The notes beneath the pieces were generated by a model. It was given only the letters and a program-made list of their open reading frames with translations. It ran no database searches and was not told the DNA's origin. Positions 27,401 to 37,400 of a stretch of DNA of 64,000 nucleotides are shown one piece after another. The stretch comes from Uloborus plumipes. Taxonomy: Eukaryota; Arthropoda; Arachnida; Araneae; Uloboridae. Every line of letters starts with the position of its first letter. The stretch's first letter is position 1. The stretch lies in NCBI GenBank assembly GCA_038373865.1, contig JAXGGA010003032.1:46060-110059 (forward strand), written 5' to 3'. A program made the position numbers and the translations under genes.

Positions 27401-30400
27401 CCCGTAGTGCAAATGTACCCGCGCGAAGCATTCGCTATTGCAGCAGTAATTCAAAAGTTCGATTATTTTCAACGGTAATTTTTCGAAAAACAAGCACAAA
27501 GTGAATTGTTATTGTTTGCCAATATAAAAGAGAAAAAAAAAACGACTTTTAGAAATGTATCATGGTGGAAAGTTGGATTAGAGTTTTGCTAAAGAAAAAA
27601 TCTGCTAAAATATTTTTGGACCCAGATTAGAACTTATACCCTTTCTATAAGCACGACGCTCTACCAAACATGCCAATGCGTCTAAATCTTCGGAGATTAT
27701 TTATTAAAGTAATATGTGTCACGAAAAAACAGGAAAAAGCGACTTATTTGACCAAAGAAACAATTTGCAGTCCGGTGGTCTATTTTTGATTAGTAGCTGG
27801 CACGACAAGCTTTAAAATGAGGGGTTACTGTTTTAATTTCTTTTTCCGATAAGCTGAGTTTAAAAGTGATATTTATACTTGCTTCTTTGCAAAATTAGTG
27901 ACACAGTTAACATAATTTTGAATAATCAAGCCCTAATTTTGAAATATTTTCTTGACTCTTAGAAGGGTCCCATTGGAGACATGGCCTGCTCTGGAGCCGC
28001 CACTACCTCACAATTCCTAGTTAATAAGTTCATCAGTGTGCTGCAGTAGCCCAAAAAATTCGATAACTGAAGCATCGTTCTTATGTGTTTTCAGATCAAA
28101 TACTTTGTAGCGCGCAGAAAATTTAAAGAAGCTCTAAAGCCCTATGACGTTAAAGACGTCATTGAACAGTATTCTCAAGGTCACGTCGATCTGCTGGGTA
28201 GAGTAAAAAGTTTACAGTCTAGGTAAGGAAGGAATTTCTTTCCGTTTCGTGATGTAACCATTTTGTCATAGCTGTCATCTTTATTTATAACATCAATCTT
28301 GTTTATTTATTTATTTTTCATCTGCGATTTTAAGGATTTCCCTCGTGTTATTAAAATCCCCCCCCTCCCCCAACCATCTTTTATAGCTCCTTACTTTTCT
28401 GCCTGATTTCATTTGCAACTGGATCACATTCCCTAAGAGTCCAAGTTTCGGCTGTTGAAAACAGCCCATTTTTATGTATCACGTTTTTTTTTGTTTTTTT
28501 GTTTTTTTTTTTTTTAAATAAATGAAGACTTTCTAGTTCTCGATTTTTAATTTAGCATGTTTCGTTTTTGAGAACCCCTTAGTTTTTTCCCATGCGTCAC
28601 TCGTTTTCGTTTGCCGCAAAAGACTTAATGATTACGAAAAATAAAACTTTAAATACAATAGTAATGAGGGAAAGCATACAAACAAGCATTAATGAACTAA
28701 CAAAACAGCAGTTAAACAATATTGAGTTTGCCAATGAAAACATGTTTGCCAAACTCCAATCTTTGTTGCTACTTTTCGCAAAACGCAGTGACGACTTTCG
28801 CTTTTTTTTTTCAAACGAAGCCTGTTTTTTGTCTCAACACGTATTATTTTCAACTAATTCATTACCGTACTTGAGAAGTATTTCATTTTCATAAAGTGTA
28901 CGAAAGTAAATATTAAACAATTTTTAACAAAGGAAGTTGCTGCGGAAAATAAAACAAAACTAATATTTAATTTTGAAGAATAGTAGTGACAATTAAAATA
29001 AAATTTGCCTCTTTCTCTGCTGCTTATTCTACATGTGTTTTTTTTTTTAATTCGGCTCATAGAGGAAGTGGTCCAAATACAGGATGCATACCACTTTCAT
29101 CTCGATACCTATCGATTTGCCCCTGTTCATTCAAATTATATAATTTTAGTGCCAGTAGCTTTCAAAAACTTTCCCGAAGGTGATGTTTGGATTAAAAAAA
29201 GGAAAACACACATTTTAGTATTCTGAAACTGTATGATTCCAAAAAGAGGTTAAATGACGATTTTTCAAGAGGTGGTTCATATACGGGATACTTGTATAAA
29301 GAATAAGTTCTTTCGTAATAAATAAATAAACTATGTGACATTTTATATGCATTGTTAAAATTCATTTCTTTTTTGAATCATCCTATTTTCTTCCTTTTTA
29401 GATTGGACCAAATTTTAGGCAAAGCGGGTTCAAAGGCCAAGGATGTCTATGAATCAAAAGTGAGCTTAGCTTGCCGCATCGTCAAGGTGGAGCGGGCGGT
29501 AAGTCAACACTAACTGCAGCCTTAATAAACTCTTTTTTTTAGCAAGTAACAAATTTTATGTGCAGTACTTTCCTGGCTCCAATGGATATTTTCGAATGAC
29601 ATTCAAAACAATGATCGCTGTAGCAGCCAAAATTTTGTAAAAAAATGTCTTCTGGGAGTTTTTTTTTTTTTTAAATGTTTTTATGGAATTGCCACATTTC
29701 TGCAATGCTTATTCATTTGCCTAACTTCGTTTCAGTTAGTTTATATTGACAACAAAGAACAAATTGGTTAGGTTTGTTGTGCAAAAAATAAATGAAAAGT
29801 CACTAGTTCGATGTAAGTTTGCTAAGCACAAAATATCTTCGTTTCTTTCTTTTTACCTCTGAATGAAAAAATTGTCATCATTTTTGAATAATTTTAACCC
29901 TTAATTTCTCCCATTTGAGACAGCCAGAAATTCCGCTGCTGTGATTCCATCTGCAACAGACTTAGTTTGACTTTGCTACACAACTCACATACACACACAG
30001 CTTTAGTATAAAATTAACTCCACAGAGCATTCAACAACTCATTGTCTTCTACGTAAAAGTAGCTGTTGATGTGAAGTAGTACGTTATCACCCCTAAGCCA
30101 GGGCTGAGTCAGAACTGCATGAAATACATTGCCAGCTTGGCCATTGAGTAAATGATGGCAACACAGGAGCTTTCTCGTTTTAGTGCGGCTCTATTTAGTT
30201 GAGCTACGACCTTGACAATTTTATTTTATTTTTATTTATTTATTTATTTATTTATTTTTTATTTATTTATTTATTTATTTTTTTTGCTTTTGAGGAGCTC
30301 GGTGAAAAAGAAACTTGCTATTGGCACGGATTTGATGTTGGTGTTCTAATTTTACTTGAGCTACCAATTTGCTTAGCAATTTAGCTCCTATAAGATAATT

Positions 30401-31421
30401 TCCGCCTCGCCAACTCGAGTACTGTCTAACCAAGACTAACAAGTCCCAAACCTACGAAACTAAGATTTCTGGATGGCATAACCCAGCTTTCGCTATGTTA
30501 CATGAAATGCTAAAGCATCTCAATTTAACTCCACTCAACGCTAATTACCCTGCATTACCTTATCACCCAACAGTAGACATTGCCAAAATCTTAGCTCAGC
30601 TTATCGGGACCACACTCAACACTCTGCTTACAATAAAATGAGGTTTAACTCGCGAGAGCTCGCGCGGGGTCGAAAACGACCCCAACCAATTTTGTTTCAA
30701 TTTCTTGGAATTTCATAGCCAGATAAGGAAACAATCTTTTGGGTTGCTCCAATTGTGTCCTTGATCGACGTGAGGGTATGGTTCGAATTTTCCTAAACCC
30801 ATTCCATTCTTGCAAAAAAGGGGGTCTTTTGCGAGCACTGGGGTCGTTTTTGGACCCCGCGCGAGCGCTCGTGTGAGAAATAACAGCGCGAGTTCTCGCG
30901 TGTTAAGTCCTTGCCATAACGTTTTTGCCCCATTGTAATCTTTAATTAAACAGTAAAGGCATCGCATTGTTTAATGTTTAGCAACTATCGAAAAAAAATC
31001 AATATTAATTAGTTCATTTATTGAGACGTTAAATGAAATTTTTCTACATTTTCTCTGAAAAAGAAAACGAAATTATGTAAAATAGATATTTTTGGTTGAT
31101 CAAAAACTTTCTTTTTGATTTTTAAAGTTTTTTCTTCGTGATTTTTATCTTGTATCTCGTAATCTATTTTTTTTTTTTTTTTTAAGTTACAGCCACCGTC
31201 AATCAAATGTTTAAAAAACATTCTTGCGCATGACGTTATATGTGTAAGTAGAAGTAAGTGTTTCTTGAGGAAAGGTAAGGGACGTAAAATTTAGCATTTT
31301 TGATATCAGGGAGTCCTTTGCTGGACATCCATATAAACTTGCACATGCCTGTAGGTTTCAACAGTATTGAGACGAGTCAAAAGATAAAATATATAAATAA
31401 TAATAAAATAAAATGATAATA

Positions 31422-31499
<78 letters not shown>

Positions 31500-34400
31500 G
31501 GTGCGGGTACTGCTAGTTATATGCATGTATATACGTTCGAATTTTTGTGCCAATTTTCAGGTCTGTAGGTGCTGTGGGTGCTTCTAGCCAGCAGTTACAA
31601 ACATAACTGCAAACAATGCTCGTCATCTGTATATAAATAGATAACAGTAATAATAATAATAACAACAACATTTCTGACAAAACAATTCCTGAGACTTTCG
31701 CGTGTGTTTGTTTCGATATTAACTTAAGCTGACAATCCTGCTTTTGCAAAGATTAGCTGTACGTTGATCCTTTTTTTTCTTTGTCTTGATATGGATTATT
31801 CTTTAACAGAGAAATAAAACTTTTCAGGAACTTCAACATCAATACACGATCTGAAGAGAATGACATAAAGTTCTTTATTCAGCTTAAAGTTTGAGAACCC
31901 GGAAGAAATAAACGGATCTCTTATCAAATTAAATCGTTCAATATTTTCGGATGAAAAATATTTTTGAAAAAAATCTTATATTGTCGTTAAATGTTCCAAT
32001 ATCAAAGTACCTGATTTTTCACCTATGTAGCAAATATTTCGGTTTATTTCTTCGAAATAACTTTTCTATAATATTTTTTTCTTCTTTTCATAGCAAACAA
32101 GCTGTCAGCCGAGTAAGGACTTTTTGCAGCAATCTCTCTTACTAATATTAAATGTAATAACGTAAGCAAAAATGTGAGCTAATTACGCCAAACTATTGCT
32201 CAGCAATCATATTTGAAATATTATAAAATTTCAGAAGTAAAAAATCATGTTTTGAAATGTTTGTTTTCAAAATGTATTGTTTTGCAGAAAAAAAGAAAGA
32301 AGGGAACTAATTTTTTTTTTTTTTTTTTTTTTTGACATGACGAACACATTACAAGGTTATTTGGAAATTTAGCTTTTCATCGGTCTTAGTTTAATAACAT
32401 TAATCAAATCTTCGTTTCATTCTTTAGACTTTGTCTTTATCTCGGTGAAAGAAACAGTGATAATGAATTGATCTTTTACGCTAAAGTCACAAATCTTTTA
32501 ATTGACCCTCTCATACATGCTGTTCCGTCAGTACCAGTGCACTGACTGAATAACAACTTAAACCCATTTAAATACGGTGATATGGTGGGCAAATAAATCC
32601 TGTCCAATACTGGCTCTAAAAGTTATTTGCATCATGAAAAGCGTTGTCTGCTTTACCACTCATATCATTTACTATTATTATTAGGGGTGCGACATCGAAG
32701 GCAAAACATCGATGTTTCAAGACATCGATGTTGGAAAATAAGGCCATCGATGTTATTGATACATCGACCAAAAAACATCGATGTTTTCAAACATCGATGT
32801 TTCAGAGCATCAGTCTTTTTTTTTATTGCTAACACATTTGACTATACAGTTATTCAGTTACTCCCCATTACAAGGGCCTCTTTATATCACTCAATGTGAT
32901 ATATTTTTTGTCTCCCGAAAAAACATCAATCATAAGATATCGATGTCAAAAAATAAAACTTTTTTCATGGAGATATACACTGCAACTGTTGATTAAATGT
33001 GTAACTTTTTTTTTCTCGTATGTTTTTATAAAACTTTTTTTTTGCTGAAATGTAAAACTTCATAGAAAAAAATATCAAATGCAAAACAACGATGTTTAAA
33101 AATTATTGACAGTAAATCATCGTTAGTTATGTTAGTATGAAAAACAAAAACTTTTTTTTTTTCAATTTGGTAGTCATTGCAACTGGTGGTAGAAGAAAGA
33201 TGCATCTTTTTTATCGCATAATTTTTATTGTTTTTTGCTAAAATGTAAAAATTACATCGAAATTAAAAAAAAAAAACATTGAACACGAAGCAACGACCAT
33301 CAACAGACATTAAAAAAAAAAAAAAAAAAAGCATCTTCAGAAACATCGAAAGCAAAACATCGATAATAGTCAGAATTGTTTTTAAAATGAGGTTAATATT
33401 GCAACTTCTGATTCACGATGAAAACTTTTTAATAAGTATGCTTATTAGGGTGATTCAGAAATGTTTGGTAAAAAATAAACTTTGTATTTTTGTGCGTCTT
33501 ACCCTCTTATTTTGTGCCACTATATACACTGATTATTTGTGCAAAATTTTGACAAAATATATTAATATTTAGAGGTCGCTCAAACGCCTTGAAATTTCGT
33601 GATATTGACAAAAACGTGAACGTAAATGATATGCATGGAAAAAAGTAGCCTTTGTATTTTTGTTCGTCTTACCGTCTTATTTAGGCCTTTATATACACTG
33701 AATTATTTGCCCAAAATTTTAGTAAACAACATTTACATTTAGAAGTACTTCAAATTTTGTGATAGTGGCACAAATGTGAACGTAAATAATAATAATAAAG
33801 TAATTTGATTGCTTTTTTATATCTCTGCAGAAAAAAAAACGTGAAATCACAAAATGAACTATATATCTGAAAAAGCAATGAAATACAGAAAAGTATGAAA
33901 ACTAATCAAATACGGAAAAAATATAAAAAACAAATCAAATGCATTAAATATATAGTAATTCGCTCATTAATTCTTGCAATACTTTTTAAGGTTACTTTTT
34001 TGCAACTTTAAAACCTTTTCTGTGTTCCTGTACCACTTGAAGAAGGTACTTGTCTTTGTTCTTCGTCGTTAGTGATAGTCTCAACAAATGCTCCAATAAG
34101 GGCCATGTCACGCTCCGTATTGTCGTTTACAATCCTCAGTTTCTTTGGTAGTACAAAGCCTGGTTGGTAGCTATCTTGAAGATTCCAATGCTCAGGATCA
34201 AACAGCTGATATATTTTGAGTTTCTTCTTTACATGGATAAGGACGCTAAAAATGTTCCAAATCATTTCTCAGTGCTTGCACAAAAAGGGTTGCTGGGAAT
34301 CCAGCTCTTAGATATCCTTTGCCATTAACAATAAGAATGTGAAAGAAATCACATTCATATGTTACGAATACCTTTTCTTTGTCCGGCTACAAGTTTGAAC

Positions 34401-37400
34401 TGGTGGTGAAATATCCAAAACTTGAAGCCATAAAGAATCTTTGACACAGATATAACGCGAGGAACCGCTCCTGGGATACGAAAACATACACCAAGAGACG
34501 GTGCTCCTCTCAAGAAAATCGCACTAAGCTCTAGTATCTTTCTTGTACACTTCTTTTGCATGGGTCATCAGAAGTTGACTTTGCACAACTTTCATTACTA
34601 GTTGCACATTGCTCTGAATTGGCTACCAACTCATCAACCTCATCTTTTCTCACTCCAGGTTTAAAATTAGAATGTTGTATTCTTGACTATGATTGCTAAA
34701 ACCGCTTAAAAAGCAGTATTGTAGATCCAATGGCAGTGGATGGTTCCACGCAATTGCGTGAACTCTGCATTTGACATTGCAAGCAATCAAATACCTCAAT
34801 TCTACCTATTTCTTGGTTTATCGGTTAAAATACCGAGAGACCAAGAGTAGAATAGACTTCGTTTATAATACCACCGAAAACACAATGACTAAAATATAAT
34901 GGTGGAAAGCACAATATAAAAGTTGCTTCCCTAGTTTTTTTTCCCCCAAGTTCAAACATGCTCCAACTTTTAGTACCGGCACTGCATGTTGTATCGAAAC
35001 ACATCCCACGTACGAGCTCAGTATGTTCCCATTTATCTAACTGGTTATCGTACAGCAGCATTTACAGGTTATCGTACAGTAGCAATTCCAGTGCCTGACT
35101 ACTAGAACCCAGAAGTAAATCATCAATGCTTGTGGTCCTGATATACTAATACTGGTATGAAACCTTCCGATCCTCCTTCATTTTTCCAAATATATTTTGC
35201 ATAAGTGTTTCGTTCCAGTGAACTATCAAAGGAAGTTATAGATTTAAACGACTTTTGTTAACGGTCGATTCAGAGCGAATAGTTTGCCTTTACCGTTTTA
35301 TTACGTTGTCAAATCCTACCCATTTTGACCATACTTTGTACTGTAGCAGCTACTATCAAAGTGGCTTTCTGTCACTTATGTTGGTCCCTGTCTAGAGTGG
35401 ATGCTAGGTGTTTTAGTCCATTAAACTCATACACCTCAAACAACCGAAAAGAAAACAGAAGCCACAGCCCGAACTTGCAGCTGCATTTTCCACCCAAACT
35501 CAGGTAAGAGATGATGCAGCTTTGGAGTGGGGGGCGGGGGGAGCGCCTTACAACTCACTTTGAGCTATTATTTTATTAACTAATTACTTAGTAGAGTAAA
35601 CTAACATTTTAAATTATTCCATTTTATATGAATAACAATATTATTTCGGGTAATGAAGTTATATACTCCAACTCTCGAAATTGCTAATTTTCAACAGAAT
35701 TCGATCGCGTTGAGCGACCTCTAAATATTATTCAATTAAGCTAAAATTTAACATACATCACATTCATGAATAGTGTAAAAAAACTGCGGGGTAAGACCAA
35801 AGAAATTCAAAAAAAAATTTTTTGAATCACCCTAATGCTTATTGTATGTTTTTCTTTGGCTTTCTTTGCTTGAATATAAAACATCGACATCGAAAACAAC
35901 ATCGAACCCAAAACAGCGATGTTGGAAAAAAATCGACCCTCAAACAACGATGGTAAAAACATCGATGTTCTTACAAAAACATCGATGTTTCTAAAACATC
36001 GACATCGATGTCGCAGCCCTAATTATTATTATTATTATTAGTATTATTATAAAAGCCAATCAGCTTCGACATGTATGAGGACTGCGTAAAGCGCTTTGCC
36101 TTCGGACAAACACAGAGGAGAGGTAGGACAGAATTTACAGCAATGATAGCAAAATTCTAACATTTGTTTGAATGTCAACTTTATTAGCTATCGGTAATAC
36201 AATTCTCCTGCTTGCTAAGTTGAGGAACTTGAATCAAAATTTGATAGACGATGATTTAAAAAGCGTCATTTGATTAACTACTCATTAATGGCACTATTCT
36301 TTCCTCTAACGTGGTGGAAAAAATAATCAAATCCTTATAAAACAATCCGATGATGACGCTGTTTTTCCTTTCGCCAGGTGGAAGAAATTGAATCAAAGCT
36401 TGATCAGCTAATAGAAATGTACCTTGAGGATCGCGGCAATTTGGCCCTCAACTACTTGGGAACGCCACAGTCGATCTCTTCACCCATCTGCTGCACCCCA
36501 CCTCCGCCGCCGCCACCGCCCATCCCCATTCTATCCGCGGTGCCAAAACCACACCGTTCCATTCTCCACATAGAACAGCACTCTTCCCCAGAAGGCTCCT
36601 CTCCTGTGTCCAAGACTTTCCCAAGAAGCATACACAGGTAAACTAAGAAGCTCAAATAACTTGTTGATAATGAAATTTCGATGAGTTGAACACTTTATGC
36701 CATGAATAAATTTTTAAAAGATTTTTTATGCATTTTTTAAAAAATTTTTTAGTCGAAAATACATCAAATAGCGAATGTGCAGAGTATAACAATCTTGACA
36801 ACCACTAGGGCTTATGCAATACAACCGGTATTAGCGACTAAGAAAAAGCTGTTTTCGATCGCTAACACCTGTCGACCTCATAGCAAAGTATTAGAAATGG
36901 TCTTTTCTCGTACTAGCATGATTCCAGCCATATTGGATTCATAAAACTAAATTAATGTAAGTGGTATTTCTGAGTTCCGTCAGGACATAAAGGATTAAGA
37001 GGCTATCTACTTCTCCAGTTGACTGTTTACTAAACAGATGACGCTACTTAAACTGTATATAAATAGCATTTGATTTCAGTGTCGCTGTTTATAGAGTAAC
37101 TAGAGAACTATAAAGTAGTGGATCGCCAGCTGCAGTAAAACCCAAATTCTTCCATTATAGTCTTCACTTTATACGTTTTTCCTCGTTAGTTCGAACACGC
37201 TTGAGACGAATTACTATTGAGACATACTACATTTCTGACCCTATACTTCATTGTTCTTCGAATGAGACGAACTCATTTCAAAGGTCCCCAATCTAAGGTT
37301 CGTAAGGCCCCGTACAATTGATTCCGGTATGGACAATTTTACGACATGGGTCACACATTTTACTGCAAATCTCTGGATATTTTTGACACAATGGCTCAGT

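Larger units (their letters stand above)
32682..36021. mobile_element. hAT-like element built from ACATCGATGT repeats
   Basis: Ends TAGGGGTGCGACATCGA and, reversed, TAGGGCTGCGACATCGATG fit the hAT YARNG terminus, with ATTATTAT as 8-bp target duplication (32674-32681, 36022-36029). The duplication lies in an ATT microsatellite, so it is weaker evidence. Both ends consist of many copies of the palindrome CATCGATG (for example around 32705-32810 and 35950-36010). Without the nested 2.4-kb element it would be about 943 bp and non-coding. Confidence 0.8.
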
